Source of the DNA: Oscillatoria princeps RMCB-10
GTDB lineage: Bacteria > Cyanobacteriota > Cyanobacteriia > Cyanobacteriales > Oscillatoriaceae
DNA: 49,176 nt
Direction: 5' to 3'
Assembly: GCA_019359235.1 (NCBI GenBank)
Contig: JAHHHT010000049.1
Coordinates: forward strand, 1-49,176
The translations under genes and the position numbers were made by a program. Positions 19,701 to 29,673 of the stretch are shown piece after piece (position 1 is the first letter of the stretch; each line of letters opens with the position of its first letter). Under the pieces are notes generated by a model. The model saw only the letters and a list, made by a program, of their open reading frames with translations. It did no database searches and was not told where the DNA came from.

Positions 19701-22700
19701 GCATCGGCGTTGGAGTGGGTTTAGCAACAGCCGGTGTTCCAATTGCCGGTTGTGCCGGGGAAGCGGTAGTGGAAGTAGCGGCGACAATTGCCGGTTGTGT
19801 CGAGGAAGCGGTAGTGGAAGTAGCGGCGACAGTTGCCGGTTGTGCCGGGGAAGCATTAGTGGAAGTAGCGGCGACAGTTGCCGGTTGTGTCGGGGAAGCG
19901 GTAGTGGAAGTAGCGGCGACAGTTGCCGGTTGTGTCGGGGAAGTGGTAGCCGTTGCCGGTTGTGCAACGGCAGCGTTAGTGGCAGTAGGTGCTGTAGGGT
20001 GGGTTCCGCCTTGAGAGGACTGTGCAGAAGCCGAGTTTTCTGGCGCGGAACCCACCACGCTGCTGTCTGGGGAAGCGGTAGTGGAAGTAGCGGCGACAGT
20101 TGCCGGTTGTGCCGGGGAAGCGTTAGTGGAAGTAGCGGCGACAGTTGCCGGTTCAGTTGGGGAAGTGGTAGTGGAAGTAGCGGCGACAGTTGCCGGTTGT
20201 GCCGGGGAAGCGGGAGTGTCAACTGCTGTGACAATTGCCGGTTGATCCACAATGGCGGGAATCTCTGCCGGTGGTGCGACAGATGCCGGTTGATCCACAA
20301 TGGCGGGAATCTCTGCCGGTGGTGCGACAGATGCCGATTCATCCGGAGTTGCGGTAGTGTTCACGTTCACCGGCACCTCAACCACAGGGGAATCTGGGGA
20401 AACCGTGGTGTCAACTGTTCCCGCTGCCGGTTCAACTGGAGTTGGCGGAATCTCCACCGGCACCACAGCTGGCGGGGAATCCGAGGAAACAGTAGTGTCA
20501 ACTGCGACAACTGCCGGTTCAACTGGAGTTGCCGGAATCTCCACCGGCACGACAGCTGGCGGGGAATCCGAGGAAACAGTAGTGTCAGCTGCGACAACTG
20601 CCGGTTCAACTGGAGTTGCCGGAATCTCCACCGGCACGACAGCTGGCGGGGAATCCGAGGAAACCGCAGTGTCAACTGCGACAACTGCCGGTTCCACTGG
20701 AGTTGGCGGAATGTCCACCGGCACGACAGCTGGCGGGGAATCCGAGGAAACAGTAGTGTCAACTGCGACAACTGCCGGTTCAACTGGAGTTGCCGGAATC
20801 TCCACCGGCACGACAGCTGGCGGGGAATCCGAGGAAACAGTAGTGTCAACTGCGACAACTGCCGGTTCAACTGGAGTTGCCGGAATCTCCACCGGCACCT
20901 CAACCACAGGGGAATCTGGGGAAACCGTGGTGTCAACTGTTCCCGCTGCCGGTTCAACTGGAGTTGGCGGAATCTCCACCGGCACCACAGCTGGCGGGGA
21001 ATCCGAGGAAACAGTAGTGTCAACTGCGACAACTGCCGGTTCAACTGGAGTTGCCGGAATCTCCACCGGCACGACAGCTGGCGGGGAATCCGAGGAAACA
21101 GTAGTGTCAACTGCGACAACTGCCGGTTCAACTGGAGTTGCCGGAATCTCCACCGGCACCTCAACCACAGGAGAATCTGGGGAAACCGTAGTGTCAACTG
21201 CGACAACTGCCGGTTCAACTGGAATTGCGGGAATCTCCACCGGCACCACAACCACAGGAGAATCTGGGGAAACCGTAGTGTCAACTGCGACAACTGCCGG
21301 TTCAACTGGAGTTGGCGGAATGTCCACCGGCACCACAACCACAGGAGAATCTGGGGAAACCGTAGTGTCAACTGCGACAGATGCCGGTTCAACTGGAGTT
21401 GGCGGAATGTCCACCGGCACCACAACCACAGGAGAATCTGGGGAAACCGTAGTGTCAACTGCGACAGATGCCGGTTCAACTGGAGTTGCCGGAATATCCA
21501 CCGGCACCACAACCACAGGAGAATCTGGGGAAACCGTAGTGTCAACTGCGACAACTGCCGGTTCAACTGGAGTTGGCGGAATGTCCACCGGCACCACAAC
21601 CACAGGAGAATCTGGGGAAACAGTAGTGTCAACTGCGACAACTGCCGGTTCAACAACAGTTGCCGGAATGTCCACCGGCACCACAACCACAGGAGAATCT
21701 GGGGAAACCGTAGTGTCAACTGCGACAACTGCCGGTTCAACTGGAGTTGGCGGAATGTCCACCGGCACCACAACCACAGGAGAATCTGGGGAAACAGTAG
21801 TGTCAACTGCGACAACTGCCGGTTCAACAACAGTTGCCGGAATGTCCACCGGCACCACAACCACAGGAGAATCTGGGGAAACAGTAGTGTCAACTGCGAC
21901 AACTGCCGGTTCAACAACAGTTGCCGGAATGTCCACCGGCACGACAACAGCAGGAGAATCCTCGGAAGCGGTAGTGTCAACTGCGACAGGGAAGGGTTCA
22001 ACTGGAGTTGCCGGAATGTCCACCGGCACCACAACCACAGGAGAATCTGGGGAAGTGGTAGTGGAAGTTGTTCCCGTTGCCGGTTCAACTGGAGTTGGCG
22101 GAATGTCCACCGGCACCACAACCACAGGAGAATCTGGGGAAACAGTAGTGTCAACTGCGACAGATGCCGGTTCAACTGGAGTTGCCGGAATATCCACCGG
22201 CACCACAACCACAGGAGAATCTGGGGAAACCGTAGTGTCAACTGCGACAACTGCCGGTTCAACTGGAGTTGGCGGAATGTCCACCGGCACCACAACCACA
22301 GGAGAATCTGGGGAAGTGGTAGTGGAAGTTGTTCCCGTTGCCGGTTCAACTGGAGTTGGCGGAATGTCCACCGGCACCACAACCACAGGAGAATCCGAGG
22401 AAACAGTAGTGTCAACTGCGACAACTGCCGGTTCAACTGGAGTTGGCGGAATGTCCACCGGCACCACAACCACAGGAGAATCTGGGGAAACAGTAGTGTC
22501 AACGGCGACAGATGCCGGTTCAACTGGAGTTGCCGGAATATCCACCGGCACCACAACCACAGGAGAATCTGGGGAAACCGTAGTGTCAACTGCGACAACT
22601 GCCGGTTCAACTGGAGTTGGCGGAATGTCCACCGGCACCACAACCACAGGAGAATCTGGGGAAGTGGTAGTGGAAGTTGTTCCCGTTGCCGGTTCAACTG

Positions 22701-24711
22701 GAGTTGGCGGAATGTCCACCGGCACCACAACCACAGGAGAATCCGAGGAAACAGTAGTGTCAACTGCGACAACTGCCGGTTCAACTGGAGTTGGCGGAAT
22801 GTCCACCGGCACCACAACCACAGGAGAATCTGGGGAAACAGTAGTGTCAACTGCGACAACTGCCGGTTCAGCTGGAGTTGGCGGAATCCCCACCGGCACC
22901 TCAACCACAGGAGAATCTGGGGTTGCGGGAATGTCTGCCGGTGGTGCGACAGATGCCGGTTGATCCACAATGGCGGGAATGTCTGCCGGTGGTGCGACAG
23001 ATGCCGGTTCAACTGGAGTTGCGGGAATGTCCACCGGCACCACAGCTGCCGGCTCACTCATATCCCTCACCGGCGCTACTGGATCAGCCGGCAGCGCGGA
23101 TTCAACAGGAGTCTCTAACTCAGCAATCGGCTGTGACTGCCCAACTTCTACAGGAGTTTCCAAGTCAGCAAGAGGAGCATTGTCAACTCCTTCAGAGGGA
23201 ATTTCTAAATCAGCACCCTGCTCACCGGCAATCCCTGCCCCATCATCTGCGCTTGTCAATATTTCATCATAAGGTTTAATATAAGCCAGCAGCGCCTGAC
23301 CGATATCCGTCCCGCGCCAATCCTTAGCCGGATTAATCACTGTATCCAGCAATTCTGCTGTCCCGATTGCCCCCCGCACCTGGAAAATTATATCATTATA
23401 ATCGCGGTCTGTCCACTTATCAACCCGCATATCTTCCAGGACAAATGCCGTGCCGGTGCCGTTAATATCGGCAATTTGCCCTACATTGAACCCATCCCCA
23501 GGGTTGGCAGTGGCCATCGAGAACAGCGGACGCTTCGCCCCGCCAATCGCCGGATTGTCAAACACCTGCTGCACCGTTGCATTGGGAACCAGCATGACGC
23601 CAAATACATCCCCCGGCGTCATGGCAAACGTCTTCACGCCGGAATATTCCCCAAAGTTCCAGTTAGCATCCCCCAAAACTCCACTGAAACGCGCCCCCTC
23701 GGTGGGGTCAGAAATCGCCACATGGCCCTGCTCCGAATTGCTTAAGGCGCGACGGGCGACTTCTTTAATAAACTCCTGAGAACCGGGTTCATACCCTTCC
23801 ATGCCGGTGAGGCTGAAAACAGCTAGTTGGCCCTGATAAAAGCCGCCGTCAAACAGGTAATCAATGCCAACCTCTCCTGTCTCGCCAACGGTGAAAGTGC
23901 CAGAATCAAACGGGTTTACGAATGCCGGCGGTTGCGCAGCGGCGGGAGAACTCGTCAGTTGGGTTGAGGGTGCAGCTGTCTGGGTTTCGGCGGTTAAAGC
24001 ACTCTGGCTTGGGGTGCTACTGTCGCCGCTATTTGGGGAAATTGACTGAGAATTTCCGCTTTGGTTGTCGGGAGTAGGAGCCGGTTCCTTAGCCGTTTCT
24101 GGAATAGCCGAATTGGCAAGTTCGTTTTGGGATGCCGGTGAGGAGAGTTCCACCGGCTCAAAACCGGCAGCCCTCACGTTGCTCTTGCTGTCAGTGCCTT
24201 CATCTGGAGAAACCGGCTGAGAATCGCCACTCAGCGCATCGGGAGTAGGAGCCGGTTGATTAGCGGTTTCTGGAATAGGTGAATTGGCAAGTTCTACCAC
24301 AGGTGCCGGTATTTCCAGAGCCGGTGAGTTCAGCTCATCGGAAATCATACCGGTCAGCGGGTCAACCGGCCCTAAAGTATCGCCGGTTTTACCCGCATCG
24401 CCCACCGTCAGACTCAGAGTGTAGTCCGTATCGCCGCCAGTTGAGACAACCTGGATCTGATAGTCCCCCGCCGCTAGGCTGTCAAAGCTAATCGCTTCAG
24501 GAAACATTCCCAGCGCTTTTCCACTGTAGAACAGCTTGCCGGTGCTGTCTAGCAACTGCACCTCAGTCTCAGCAATTGTGCCGTCGAGGGTGAGGCTAAA
24601 ACTGCCGGGAGTGCTGAGGCTGAATTGATAGAGATCGTCTAGATCGCCAGTACCAACGAAACCTGCATGCGTTTGGCTGGCACTCAAAAGGCCAAGATTG
24701 ATATCAGACAT
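7360..24711 (-). CDS. Giant modular secreted protein, polymorphic-toxin-like (5783 aa)
   Basis: Start ATG 24711 (AGGG upstream, N-terminus aligned with the 1279 paralogue); GTG 24717 is also in frame. Order by approximate residue: PPC-like domain 1-110; Ser/Pro linker; DUF4114 265-480 ('[11 protein letters not shown]'); Pro/Val repeats 600-1445; Ala/Thr repeats 1500-1660; subtilisin-like domain 1672-1956; second DUF4114 1968-2184 ('[11 protein letters not shown]'); cadherin-like 2190-2285; second subtilisin-like domain 2400-2634; Gln/Ala coiled coil 2660-5080 with Trp-rich hairpins; Gly-rich hydrophobic region 5083-5343; helical region; C-terminal domain 5640-5783 with 'LTLYRV', 'GSYWTR', 'LLPEWY' and 'GGGNQVYIP', resembling toxin tips with an ADP-ribosyltransferase-like pattern. 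Probably exported or surface-bound. Toxin activity is inference; a structural or adhesive role is the alternative. Confidence 0.85.
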   Translation of the reverse strand: MSDINLGLLSASQTHAGFVGTGDLDDLYQFSLSTPGSFSLTLDGTIAETEVQLLDSTGKLFYSGKALGMFPEAISFDSLAAGDYQIQVVSTGGDTDYTLSLTVGDAGKTGDTLGPVDPLTGMISDELNSPALEIPAPVVELANSPIPETANQPAPTPDALSGDSQPVSPDEGTDSKSNVRAAGFEPVELSSPASQNELANSAIPETAKEPAPTPDNQSGNSQSISPNSGDSSTPSQSALTAETQTAAPSTQLTSSPAAAQPPAFVNPFDSGTFTVGETGEVGIDYLFDGGFYQGQLAVFSLTGMEGYEPGSQEFIKEVARRALSNSEQGHVAISDPTEGARFSGVLGDANWNFGEYSGVKTFAMTPGDVFGVMLVPNATVQQVFDNPAIGGAKRPLFSMATANPGDGFNVGQIADINGTGTAFVLEDMRVDKWTDRDYNDIIFQVRGAIGTAELLDTVINPAKDWRGTDIGQALLAYIKPYDEILTSADDGAGIAGEQGADLEIPSEGVDNAPLADLETPVEVGQSQPIAELETPVESALPADPVAPVRDMSEPAAVVPVDIPATPVEPASVAPPADIPAIVDQPASVAPPADIPATPDSPVVEVPVGIPPTPAEPAVVAVDTTVSPDSPVVVVPVDIPPTPVEPAVVAVDTTVSSDSPVVVVPVDIPPTPVEPATGTTSTTTSPDSPVVVVPVDIPPTPVEPAVVAVDTTVSPDSPVVVVPVDIPATPVEPASVAVDTTVSPDSPVVVVPVDIPPTPVEPAVVAVDTTVSSDSPVVVVPVDIPPTPVEPATGTTSTTTSPDSPVVVVPVDIPPTPVEPAVVAVDTTVSPDSPVVVVPVDIPATPVEPASVAVDTTVSPDSPVVVVPVDIPPTPVEPATGTTSTTTSPDSPVVVVPVDIPATPVEPFPVAVDTTASEDSPAVVVPVDIPATVVEPAVVAVDTTVSPDSPVVVVPVDIPATVVEPAVVAVDTTVSPDSPVVVVPVDIPPTPVEPAVVAVDTTVSPDSPVVVVPVDIPATVVEPAVVAVDTTVSPDSPVVVVPVDIPPTPVEPAVVAVDTTVSPDSPVVVVPVDIPATPVEPASVAVDTTVSPDSPVVVVPVDIPPTPVEPASVAVDTTVSPDSPVVVVPVDIPPTPVEPAVVAVDTTVSPDSPVVVVPVEIPAIPVEPAVVAVDTTVSPDSPVVEVPVEIPATPVEPAVVAVDTTVSSDSPPAVVPVEIPATPVEPAVVAVDTTVSSDSPPAVVPVEIPPTPVEPAAGTVDTTVSPDSPVVEVPVEIPATPVEPAVVAVDTTVSSDSPPAVVPVEIPATPVEPAVVAVDTTVSSDSPPAVVPVDIPPTPVEPAVVAVDTAVSSDSPPAVVPVEIPATPVEPAVVAADTTVSSDSPPAVVPVEIPATPVEPAVVAVDTTVSSDSPPAVVPVEIPPTPVEPAAGTVDTTVSPDSPVVEVPVNVNTTATPDESASVAPPAEIPAIVDQPASVAPPAEIPAIVDQPAIVTAVDTPASPAQPATVAATSTTTSPTEPATVAATSTNASPAQPATVAATSTTASPDSSVVGSAPENSASAQSSQGGTHPTAPTATNAAVAQPATATTSPTQPATVAATSTTASPTQPATVAATSTNASPAQPATVAATSTTASSTQPAIVAATSTTASPAQPAIGTPAVAKPTPTPMRFEFPVANQPLVGVISTGFTANNPDLNYSRIALGQDRVAGDANPLMLPAEGSAPGTHVLGIIGATQGNNKGIDGINDNAPLWAGRAPATSDKWAESLKEFVDAAKQSGQPNAIVNINLNLTETTPQGQVVPRSQLTAAEKEALAYAQQNKVLVVVAAGNDPQQISALGNAGLDFDNIITVGSGNRTGKTDYSGTGEALDIVAEGGTRSNPVLSTVGTSTGNMAGTSVAAAQVTGAVSQVWAANPQLNYRQVVDIVKNTATDLGQPNWDAQTGAGLLNMPAAVQLAKVTTPEPYVPNTQMPVDSPSGVFAVGETGKVAIDLLYNNSQTQGELAIFSLEGMEQLQPGSPAFVQEAARRALSGSELGHVVISGQLEGGRFSGDLGQEKAGAGEYQGVKTFDMRPGDKFAVMLVPNSSVRDVAPASSPASSPASPTVPVSPIFSIPQANPNAKEQIADLVGSGQTFGMQNATGSRAGGEFNDIIFRVDGATGKAPAIPTNVIGGNSWRETEVWHQITDRALSDDRTPAVAPVANFALTPEQPSRTIDLSQVFSDPEKGELRYEIVAGNSESLSVSLQDNRLNLTSLPSAGLTEVAIRATDAAGNSVTHTFSVTSSNLNQQAVATVNSALAGLQAALNQDPEDFIAGLESPEGEEALAQLAGTLEENPDLIQLLARPESLSQMGLSDTGIATLQQLLQSPDLAEEMGLPVTLGEALSQPDSTFLDGFLLNADEAADLLPADAQQPAIGFLDFSGGHGENVAQIFASVNPLASYDTLQVAGGNWAQQLVRFVDKVRAAGESHAIANLSFDLSQLDDIGDTTRYELTPAEQQAIQYARDNNVLLVVAAGNTGDKMSALGAAAQKFDNIITVGAVNQSEQRADYSGYGDGLSIMAAGGAWQDEPNAFVGTSKATPYVTAAASLVWAANPGLSYQQVKQLLLDTAADLNTPGWDPQTGAGLLDVKEAIRRAFLVEPDTSPESPLPFTPSAFSGEGRVRVLARPASEATEAAIAQLQNTQQDLFDQWQVLADLGNPDLTLAELQSEVGQKIAGAFDKYQQVSTDAAIATAQAQQWAEALALATSHYQIEQARLQELQARQKQLEEELAGLGQQKTALEAETQQLLDGIKQQIAQAESDLAKATAKLSNPFADVDDNLQTNSTPSRNAAAQQQQLAQTFQQQAWGFAAQQQNYAAVAAGINPNTWQVVGYQKSFSGRQKEIWGWGTNPNLVKQKNQLNWQAGIAAQNQQGLTQLAQQAQQQAATLNQYAQFLDDRKNSLDLGQANAGDAQRILAFLEQQAAQQGNIAQQYSQQAAVAEQRRQSNQDTANWHNSQINRWQVVGSQRKGSGKREDVYGSVHYPEHIAPRNQAQQAANQAAYERTVYDQLAGAAQQQAIALWQQVEKLRVRLRDWPVLKQGIDYEIAADALRLQAEKDLLAMHEPVQEQKLETLNLQISQAQSELETLSAEKLPAQEQLAGAAEQRLQETQAEVRAIQEERAAKAGDLQNFLETAGFLLPYRERLAVVQKNIEQLEDERLQVQFTMQEIVSQLAKTPSDTLRQQLNQWSGYLDTLEQELAWANLQKDQLALAVADSPERLAISALIAELEKAKVAGAGGTPVLQEAQHYINFLRGIEGSGANFLEGFDNLTERLAAANTEQAQTEAALYALKDEYVKLGLKKADLEDNQIPAKEKAIADKEREITGTQGAIAQTQTTLAALQEELPSVVEMQSIASQSLAQREQVLAATQSQLAGIQNQSAGTQSQIQQQQAVLQGYQNQIANANAAVNWWEQQRQQHQANANWWNGQISTWGITGYDWKGRPQYGWVYNPQAEANRNAEQAAANNAAWQRDVASQQAQQLSASLQPQIAATQQQIATLQQQLQSLTQQQQALQNQVSAERQDVASARQQLQALNQQVNSLQSQIQQQQQNLDGLNAQLQTQQQQRDTLNSELANLKEQVPVLDQQLIDKYRQIELTDKYLSQVEGEINRLDSRLDLLNRAGILEQQYQDNWQQWQSAAQEQAAATQALLATREAGAPARQQLESLQSQLSQAQANLDKANTLQQSIADTQQALSFTQLQLGNQRLQLQRLIDRDGPLAAAERYYLSEAEQHRQKMWYWNGSSYVYNAGEAAAYRSYLQQASFIADQRNQLWQQRRQTEKTIGELQQKAAQQQAQIASLQAQLGALGSIPQLQAQVAGLQANINTVAKALEPLQQQESRQTQAMQAATAKAQNSATGAAQTAELQAEALRQLIGFGMLASESDVDFFATEVEPKVNSYLEKLQQRIDSLAQTRSIASAQQASWEQQLANTTDPVSKQALTNLINQSKAQVDSLEALKDVETEHLASLQDLLNQARASLTPLRQKQELEIRQKLESNEGRLQALESLLNSENAAEAVENTGTVLAHAQLADQIRQDLTDNVSSWTEQLLEGHQMTKDLGSRQQNLSQSVDQLIAYIEGNFADPHGDYNSSEADLRDGITTLGVVENRADDLDTAFTSTEDAIERIKLRLAQDAALWEEIAPIAIRYGVESQELKDYLQTPGDEKTRRAAFLAKYPDNGTAIGLLQAATAAGRNPDWQISQQLNTSQADVLLNAEAVEGRNPLQALFNKANAEQASHEAQGHAALAQAAWYEQRAAYHWAVSRKNGPTWTEWRRVCKRRFLRRKKCWDEAVTHVDHDWIIWQQYSQIFPQLRAQGYAHLVEADKWRKEKDRLEPLKNQWIEANDAANEAAPAVREARNFFAQLEAARADIPQAQTQLQSLETLLPTLKQQLEQAEAEAQAQNAKVQQEWADYDADAEDYRQAIEDVLQRRGELNRQAIETQQQLAETEQWVERQTVALDAEARQVASLQQNLQQYRDELAAEIPAATGDELAELQAKLAQLDQSLQLASNKAAVLSAQQAALTQKRTLLTAQNEVILAEQRLLDAYISTPGDTGNLQQQLQDARAALAEAQRLAEQAEAASKALTAPLQQLQADLLAQNDEHLKQAKEHQAILKALLQATQLNANYTLQAAQKQQEVNTLEFNILQRLQTAAAAGYQEAKALLDVAQHNDMATAAEIYYRDYSDLASDKGNKCTPGLARPEDRPLADQYYRQMLEHRELQRRAKAQADAFRRVKETAQAQMGVLQQQQEIAAQQLSEINAKVAETQAQREAKEQELAIAQARLDGISRIREQTEQTFNQLVVLEQLNLAQAQLEQEIAQNRQADIDEAVRNRQERDRLELERRRLETQARIEQLRQLQVEDNLRQSLNQARGQLGLETLEGTEEPVELQSQLASLLENLKTLESEQPDLPADVKALLAEARGDIYLALQGKEASAIQENLLKTMGGLIGQIEQYKGEISRIDLEEQWDSQLLQEAEQDLQGASQQFLKELERSAALQGERDVIEPLYLEALNKVAYAEQAVDISEDMAKQAKEMLEQIIKQRIAERKARKKSFWNKILGIVSSVLSLVGTVLTFIPGANFIGLALGAIGGAISAVQAAINGDWMGAIFSAVMAGANFIGGSIGNALKAGQQMIMGMTKAVAQKVFTTIKAFQSLASGAFNGVRNLLSGDKIMGFLQIVGGLAGAATSGLQNAILNSPLGEFGYKVVDSLSKAPTLIYGGIKAIQSGDWVSGIGNIIKGIVSLAKTWTNDFNDGNESPGEKIANILENVSSAGIGVSKFITGGLEGLLEGLGDILEGLGDDIQKWVDKFVAGGNCDCPCPCPGEDLAESAGVLFDEMIALSPAEMARRLEGLAPELRLKVMDLLSSTLTTEEQIAVVSKLPEKQQAEVIPNLPQETLVKWRDRFLVEVEKKALDIESQLTLSTSAQIVIDGQAQSFGSTLPTQKKVFEEIVSKSFQGLGGETKEALLQMVTDPKQLATLLVSSAEGYVYGGYLAALHLNPATAGFALGTDAVLTGILIAQVLKPFYGAWQESGQIISEAQLTGQIDQHAVGLAIQELRYQNANFLAQNIPSLATGIVGRLSRLPQPQSKPQWSSQVPIPEHPDLPGGLTNLGYGATIRYTPNMVGPLPFTVRNSFRSGTYTAKTLEQPLTLYRVIPEGGNPTGSYWTRVKPQGNQQTIMDSALLPEWYTTPPTKVFKIEVPAGTRIYEGVVAPQTSGKAPHTLPGGGNQVYIPEINASWLKESWLIESNP
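8640..9470 (-). other. Gly-rich hydrophobic region of the giant protein
   Basis: About 275 residues with several hydrophobic helices rich in Gly/Ala ('[18 protein letters not shown]', '[18 protein letters not shown]'), and a recurring 'I..GDW...I' motif ([16 protein letters not shown]). It ends in a short Cys cluster 'CDCPCPC'. It resembles pore-forming or translocation segments before toxin tips, but no family was identified. Confidence 0.5.
9480..16740 (-). other. ~2,400-residue coiled-coil region with Trp-rich hairpins
   Basis: Long Gln/Ala/Leu/Glu heptads interrupted by at least five short aromatic modules near 16045-16135 ('TWQVVGYQK', 'WGWGTNPN'), 15650-15735 ('[14 protein letters not shown]'), 14245-14320 ('[10 protein letters not shown]', 'YGWVYNP'), 13345-13400 ('WNGSSYVYN') and 11720-11815 ('[13 protein letters not shown]'). 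The modules look like beta-hairpin tips joining antiparallel helices. Confidence 0.7.
19740..20220 (-). repeat. 45-bp in-frame repeats in giant gene
   Basis: About nine units of 45 bp encoding 15 residues of the type [15 protein letters not shown], interrupted by a palindromic insertion at 19994-20058. Confidence 0.9.
19994..20058. repeat. Palindromic dispersed element inserted in frame in the giant gene
   Basis: Arms GGTGGGTTCCGC (19998-20009) and GCGGAACCCACC (20045-20056) are perfect inverted repeats around a ~35-bp loop. It interrupts the 45-bp repeat series and is translated through ([20 protein letters not shown]). It looks like a mobile repeat rather than original coding sequence. Confidence 0.65.
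20380..22920 (-). repeat. 87-bp in-frame repeats (~29 copies) in giant gene
   Basis: Units of 87 bp encode 29 residues of the form [20 protein letters not shown] + AVVAVDTTV. Two main versions alternate in blocks (VVVVPVDIP and [10 protein letters not shown]), which suggests several rounds of block duplication. Because 87 is a multiple of three and the units lack stops in other frames, long antisense frames also stay open here. Confidence 0.95.
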
Positions 24712-25205
24712 ATACACCCTTTCGCTTTGAGCTTACAAGTGGGGGCTAGTGGCCACAGCCGGCGGGCTAATGGCTGGAGCTGCACACGGTACGGGATTGA
24801 GAGCGTCCCACAGGGATGAACCCCTCTCTTTTCTCGCCCCCCCTCCCCGCAAGCGGGTAGAGGGGTTGGGTGCCGGGCTCCCTCCGGGCGTATCACTCTC
24901 GTGAGCTATTCGCATGTGACTATCTTATTCAGGGTGAGCGGCGCTGTCAAGGGGTGCGCGAAAAAATTTTTTTTCTGTCCCTCACAAGACTGCGAGAGAG
25001 GGCCAGCGGGACAGCGCCGCGCCACGGGGGCCGCCCCTACCGGGGCCCCCGTCAGGAGACTGCGGGCAAATCCGTGAGAGGGTAGGGGCCGGTTTTGCGG
25101 CGTTGGGGCCAGTTTCAACCTCACTCTGGTGACAGGGGCCCGCCCGACTCGCTCGATATGAGATAGAATAGTCGGAAGAGATAGCATAAGAATGAGCGCC
25201 TAACT
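24712..25205. other. Divergent intergenic region upstream of the giant gene
   Basis: No gene seen. 24712-24755 is the leader shared with the 1279 gene. 24833-24866 is a fragment of the CCCTCCCCGC...GCGGG repeat. 24960-24975 is an A/T tract, and 25000-25060 is a GC-rich palindromic repeat (CCCCTACCGGGGCCCC). TAGAAT around 25163-25168 could be the -10 box for the gene at 25206. Confidence 0.5.
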
Positions 25206-26564
25206 GTGATTCCCCGAGAATTCCTTAAAGATGTCGCGACTGAACGCGGCGTGACCAATACCGAACTGGAGGCTCTGTTCCTGGCTATGGAGGGCCAGCA
25301 GACAGAGGCCATTGCCAGCCAGCTCGGCATCAGTGCGGATGCCGTCCGCAAGCGATTGAGCGAGATTTACCACAAATTTCAAATCCCTGGAAAGGGGCCG
25401 GTGAAGCTGAGCCAACTGCACCAGCTGCTAGTGACGCGCTACCAGCAAGATGCACAGACGCGACATTCGGCGTCCGCACAGAAAGGTGCCGGTGCCTCCG
25501 CAGCTCTGGCCGGTGCCGGCAGCTCGGACACCCTGCCGCGCCAAGACTGGAGCGAAGTGCCGGATGTGACAGTTTTTTACGGACGCGCCGCAGAACTGGC
25601 CACCCTGGAGCAGTGGATCGTCAGAGATGGCTGTCGCTTAGTGGGGCTGCAGGGTCTGCCGGGGGTTGGCAAAACAGCTCTGGCCGTCCAGTTGGCCCAC
25701 AGCATTGATGACGATTTCGAGTGTGTCCTCTGGGGCTCCCTGGAGAGCGCCGCACGCCCTCAAGAGCTTCTCGCTGACCTGCTGCAATTCCTGGCCGGCA
25801 CGGAGAAAGCCCCTTGGCCGGAAAGCGTGAGTGAAGGAATCTCACTGCTAATTTCCGAGTTTCGGGAGCGCCGGTGTTTGCTGGTGCTCGATAGTGTGGA
25901 GGCGATCCTGCGCAGCGGCGACCGGTTTGGCCGGTATAAGGAGGGATATGAAGAGTACGGAGCCATCTTCAGACGGCTCGGACAAGAACACCATCAAAGC
26001 TGCTTGCTACTGATCTCCCAAGAAAAACTCAGAGAAATTGCCCAGCTGCAAAGTCCAGCCGGCCTGATTCGGTCACTGCTACTAGACGGGCTGAAGCCAG
26101 AGGAAGCAAAGGCTATCTTGCTGGCAAAAGGGTTGACTGGAGAGCGGCAGTGGTCAGAGCTGATTCGCAACTATCGGGGCAATCCCCTCGCCTTAAAGCT
26201 TGTGGCTGCCACGATCGAAGAAGTTTTTAATAAAGATGTGGGTGAGTTTGTTAAATTGGGAACTCTGGTGCTCAGCCCGGATTATCGCGAACTTCTAGAC
26301 GCTCAAGTTCAGCGCTTGTCCAATCTAGAAAAAGAAGTCCTGCGCTTTCTAGCCGGGGAAGACAAACCCATCTCTTTTCAGAAATTGCGAGCCAATCTGC
26401 CGGCGGTAGCCGCCTCAGACTTAATAGAAGTGCTGGACTCTTTGGGGGGCTGGCGCTCGCTGATTGAGAAAGCCCACAATCAAGAGACAGGTCAAACCCT
26501 TTTCGCACTCCAGCCGGTGGTGAGGAAATACCTGCTCAAATATGCCTTGCCAAATAAGAATTGA
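25206..26564 (+). CDS. STAND (NB-ARC-like) ATPase with N-terminal helix-turn-helix
   Basis: 452 residues from GTG 25206; the upstream frame closes at TAG 25182. Residues ~1-75 form a LuxR-like helix-turn-helix ('TEAIASQLGISADAVRKRL'), as in many cyanobacterial STAND proteins. The NTPase core has Walker A 'GLPGVGKTALAV' (~155), Walker B 'CLLVLDSVEAIL' (~225) and 'GNPLALKL' (~325). A winged-helix-like region follows and the protein ends without the WD40 or TPR sensor usual in STAND proteins. Probably an ATP-dependent switch. It is followed in the same direction by a kinase gene, 138 bases later. Function unknown. Confidence 0.85.
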   Translation: MIPREFLKDVATERGVTNTELEALFLAMEGQQTEAIASQLGISADAVRKRLSEIYHKFQIPGKGPVKLSQLHQLLVTRYQQDAQTRHSASAQKGAGASAALAGAGSSDTLPRQDWSEVPDVTVFYGRAAELATLEQWIVRDGCRLVGLQGLPGVGKTALAVQLAHSIDDDFECVLWGSLESAARPQELLADLLQFLAGTEKAPWPESVSEGISLLISEFRERRCLLVLDSVEAILRSGDRFGRYKEGYEEYGAIFRRLGQEHHQSCLLLISQEKLREIAQLQSPAGLIRSLLLDGLKPEEAKAILLAKGLTGERQWSELIRNYRGNPLALKLVAATIEEVFNKDVGEFVKLGTLVLSPDYRELLDAQVQRLSNLEKEVLRFLAGEDKPISFQKLRANLPAVAASDLIEVLDSLGGWRSLIEKAHNQETGQTLFALQPVVRKYLLKYALPNKN

Positions 26565-26574
26565 TATCTCCAAT

Positions 26575-26642
26575 CAAGAAACCCGGTTTCTTAAAGAAAC
26601 CGGGTTTCTGGCCCCCCTTAAAGAAACCGGGTTTCTGGCCCA
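26575..26642. repeat. AAACCGGGTTT hairpin repeats between STAND and kinase genes
   Basis: Three copies of AGAAACC(C/G)GGTTTCT, the first two forming an inverted pair with a short loop. No T-run follows, so it is not a classical terminator, though the hairpin could affect RNA stability. Confidence 0.85.
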
Positions 26643-26702
26643 TTTTAGGCCCCCGCCGTTTCATCCCCCCGCATAACAGCTTAATTCCCAGCCGAGACTT
26701 AT

Positions 26703-28421
26703 GTGATTTACTGCATTAACCCTGACTGCAAACAGCGTCAAAACCCTGAAAATCTGGAGTGCTGTCAAACCTGCGGCACTTCACTGCTCATCCATGAGCG
26801 ATACCGGCTGCTCGAACCGCTGCGTCCGCTAGATCCGCGAACCTATACCGATATTTTTGAAGTGGATGATGGGGGAACCCGGAGAGTAATAAAGGTATTG
26901 AAAGACAGCAGCCCCCAACTGGTCGAGGGGTTTGAGCGAGAAGCCTTAACCTTGGAGTTGCTGGCTCATCCGGGCATTCCCAAAGTAGACCTGGACGGAT
27001 ACTTCACGTTTACCCCCAGCAACAGCACCCGGGAACTGCACTGCTTGGTGATGGAGAAAATTGAGGGGCAGAACTTGGAGCAGTGGTTAGGCAAAGAAGG
27101 CCCTATACCCTCTCAATCTCTGGCCCTAAATTGGCTGAGGCAATTGATAGAGATTCTAGAGCAGGTGCATAAAAGCGGTTTTTTTCATCGAGATATTAAA
27201 CCCTTTAACATTATACTGAAACCCGACGGACAGCTGGTCTTGATTGATTTTGGCAGCGTCAGGGAAATGACACACACTTACCTGGCCAAACTCAAGGGCG
27301 GACTGGATATTACAGCAATTATATCAGGGGGCTACACGCCACAGGAGCAAGTCGATGGCAGAGCACTCCCCCAATCTGACTTCTACGCCCTGGGGCGCAC
27401 CTTTGTCCATTTGCTCACCGGCAAACACCCCAGCGATTTTCCCAGAAATCCTGATACCGGCAAGTTGATTTGGCAAGACAAAGCGCGGCATATTTCAAAG
27501 CCGCTGGCAGATTTTATTGACGATCTGATGGCTATCTTGCCGGCTGATAGGCCCCAAACTACAGCAGCTATTTTACGGTACTTGACACCAAAAAGACTGC
27601 TGATAAAAAGCGCCCAGCGCTTCCTGAACTCTCGCGAGTTCAAATTATTCGCTGTCGGGTTTCTCAGCATGGGAATCGCCAGTGCTGTTTCTTATTGGGT
27701 GTCACTGCCATTGCAGGCTGAGGCTATCGCTGCGCAGGGGCGAAAAAATCTTATGGATGGGGATTTTAACAGGGCTCGCAAAAAGTTTGAACAGGCGGTG
27801 TCTATCAATCCGAAGGATGCAGTATCTCGCAGTGATTTGGGATTAGTTTGCAAACTGCAGAAAGAATTTGAGTGCGCCCTTGCCCAGTACCAGCAGGCAC
27901 TCAAATTGGAGCCAGATGAGGTAACTCGCGCCACCATTCACTACAACCTGGGAGTCCTGCATGAGGATCGCAGAGAATTTGATGCCGCCCTCAAGGAATA
28001 TCAAATTGCCATGCAGGAGAAGGGGGATATTGGGGACGATGCGACTAATAATTTCGCCCGGTTGCAAATCTGGCGTAAGTTTAACTATTCCTTGGCAATT
28101 GACTCGATATTGAAAGTCTTAGATCGGACTGAAAACCCCAGATTGAGAGCGACGCTCTACAAAAATCTCGGTTGGGCGCTCTTGCAGCAAGGTGACTGCC
28201 GCTTGGCGGAGAAATACCTGCGAGAGGCGATCCGCCTGGACAAGGAGAATAGGGCAGCCCCCCACTGCTTGCTGGCTAAGGTACTGCAAGACAATGATAA
28301 AATGCTGGCACCGGCATCCTGGAAAAAGTGCCGCGACTCTAACTCGGAAAATCTGCCCGAAGTGGAAATTTGGCAACTTGACGCCCGCCGATATTTAAAC
28401 GCTCAAGTAAAAAAACGATGA
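26703..28421 (+). CDS. Ser/Thr protein kinase, 4-Cys prefix, TM and TPRs
   Basis: 572 residues from GTG 26703. A Cys-rich prefix (C4, C9, C20/21, C24) is followed by a protein kinase domain (~34-300). The Lys of 'VIKVL', the catalytic loop 'HRDIKPFN' (from residue 162) and 'DFG' (~182) are all present, so it should be active. A transmembrane helix lies at ~313-335 and TPR repeats at ~345-560, placed on the far side of the membrane if the kinase is cytoplasmic. The stop overlaps the next start (ATGA). Likely a membrane signalling kinase; substrate unknown. Confidence 0.9.
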   Translation: MIYCINPDCKQRQNPENLECCQTCGTSLLIHERYRLLEPLRPLDPRTYTDIFEVDDGGTRRVIKVLKDSSPQLVEGFEREALTLELLAHPGIPKVDLDGYFTFTPSNSTRELHCLVMEKIEGQNLEQWLGKEGPIPSQSLALNWLRQLIEILEQVHKSGFFHRDIKPFNIILKPDGQLVLIDFGSVREMTHTYLAKLKGGLDITAIISGGYTPQEQVDGRALPQSDFYALGRTFVHLLTGKHPSDFPRNPDTGKLIWQDKARHISKPLADFIDDLMAILPADRPQTTAAILRYLTPKRLLIKSAQRFLNSREFKLFAVGFLSMGIASAVSYWVSLPLQAEAIAAQGRKNLMDGDFNRARKKFEQAVSINPKDAVSRSDLGLVCKLQKEFECALAQYQQALKLEPDEVTRATIHYNLGVLHEDRREFDAALKEYQIAMQEKGDIGDDATNNFARLQIWRKFNYSLAIDSILKVLDRTENPRLRATLYKNLGWALLQQGDCRLAEKYLREAIRLDKENRAAPHCLLAKVLQDNDKMLAPASWKKCRDSNSENLPEVEIWQLDARRYLNAQVKKR

Positions 28422-29533
28422 AACACACAGGTCTAATTTTAGTTTTAACCCTGCCGCTCATTGGTGTGAGTGGGGGGGGTGCCCATCAGGGGGCGAGCGC
28501 AGTCACCCAGCTCGTTGCGCCCGCACAATTGCAGGATGAACCCCACCCCCCAACCCCCTCCCCGCGTGCGGGGAGGGGGAGTTTGAGAGGGTTTTCCATA
28601 AGTGGGAAAAGTTTGAATCATGCTTCTACTGCGCAACGCCCTTTACTGCTAGCGAAGATAGTCTGCCCCGAAAAAGGGCCTTGTCGCGAAGTCGGTCGCA
28701 GTGGGTCCACCGGCATCAATATCACCAGTCCGTGCGGGGGAGCGATCCTCAAGGTTAGCGAACTAAAGCTGTCTTGGTCTGCTGTCCCAGATGCCAAAAG
28801 TTACAGCGTGCGGGTGGAGCGTTCAAAGCAGCAACTTTGGGAGCAAATCGTAGAAAACCGTACTGAAATCCCCTTCCCTGCCGGCGAACTTACCCTTGAG
28901 CCAGACAAGGATTATGAACTGATTGTCGAGAGTGATAACAGAAAATCGGGGAGCGTGAGATTCCGGCTGCTCGCTGAAGCAAAAGCTCAGCAGGTGCGAG
29001 CTGAGGCAGGGGAAATTGCGGCTAATGCCAAGCTGTCTGCTGAGGAGAAAGCCCTAAAATTAGCTGAAGTTTACAGGGAAAACGATCTGTTCACCGAGGC
29101 AATTGAGACGCTTGCCGGTGCGGTCAAAAATGGCAGCCGGTCTGTGCCGGTGCACCTGATGCTTGGAGACTTATATTTAAACGTAAAACTGCCGATTTTA
29201 GCTGAGGATACTTACCAGCAAGCCCTGACTCTGGCGACCAGCGATCCCGAGGCGCAAGCGGAAGCGCAAGTTGGGCTGGGGTGGGCGAGTGTGGAGCTCA
29301 AGAATTGGGAGCGAGCTATTAGTTCGCTGCAAGCTGCATACGCGATTTATGAAAGGTTAAAGAAGCCAGATGCTCCTCACGCCGCACAGTTTTTGGGACA
29401 GGTGTATGAGCGGAGCGGAAATCGGGATGAGGCAATTGCCTGGTATCAGAAAGCCAAGGCTGGGTATGAGGCTTTTGGGGACAAACCGCGCCAGGAAAAT
29501 GTAGAGGAAATGCTGAGAAATTTAAGCCGGTGA
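28418..29533 (+). CDS. Exported TPR protein, partner of the kinase
   Basis: 371 residues, starting 4 bp inside the kinase stop, so translation is coupled. The N-terminus 'MKHTGLILVLTLPLIGVSGG' is a signal peptide. Residues ~40-60 ('HPPTPSPRAGRGS') are encoded by a dispersed GC-rich palindromic repeat inserted in frame. A beta-sandwich-like region with 'LSWSAVPDAKSYSVRVE' follows (fibronectin-III-like), then TPR helices from ~190 to the end. It could bind the TPR part of the kinase outside the cytoplasm. Exact role unknown. Confidence 0.8.
   Translation: MKHTGLILVLTLPLIGVSGGGAHQGASAVTQLVAPAQLQDEPHPPTPSPRAGRGSLRGFSISGKSLNHASTAQRPLLLAKIVCPEKGPCREVGRSGSTGINITSPCGGAILKVSELKLSWSAVPDAKSYSVRVERSKQQLWEQIVENRTEIPFPAGELTLEPDKDYELIVESDNRKSGSVRFRLLAEAKAQQVRAEAGEIAANAKLSAEEKALKLAEVYRENDLFTEAIETLAGAVKNGSRSVPVHLMLGDLYLNVKLPILAEDTYQQALTLATSDPEAQAEAQVGLGWASVELKNWERAISSLQAAYAIYERLKKPDAPHAAQFLGQVYERSGNRDEAIAWYQKAKAGYEAFGDKPRQENVEEMLRNLSR
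28537..28585. repeat. GC-rich palindromic repeat inserted in frame
   Basis: CCCCACCCCCCAACCCCCTC followed by CCCGC..GCGGGGAGGGGGAG. A near copy lies at 46094-46135 and a diverged one at 24833-24866. Here it is read through as Pro/Arg/Gly-rich sequence. Confidence 0.75.
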
Positions 29534-29673
29534 TATTCCCTCGTTCCCAGGTACAGCACCCAATGGCCCTACGGGTTGCCAATGTGTTTGAGGGCAGGCG
29601 AGACGCCTGCCCTACGCCAATGTTTTTGAGGTCATGTAGGACAGGCATCTTGCCTGTCCGTCCCAATGCTCCC
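29534..29673. repeat. Dispersed GACAGGCGTCTCGCCTG-type repeats between convergent genes
   Basis: Two hairpin copies (GGGCAGGCGAGACGCCTGCCC at 29593-29613 and GACAGGCATCTTGCCTGTCC at 29640-29659). No gene. Confidence 0.75.

Noticed and set aside
19750-23118. Very long plus-strand frames (up to 1122 codons) opposite the giant gene's repeat region, and an out-of-frame minus-strand frame of 896 codons.
   Set aside because: All arise because 87-bp and 45-bp units are multiples of three without stops; compositions are extreme and no start signals are present.
24906-25187. 93-codon minus-strand frame upstream of the giant gene.
   Set aside because: Runs through GC-rich palindromic repeats, has no Shine-Dalgarno and no recognisable sequence.
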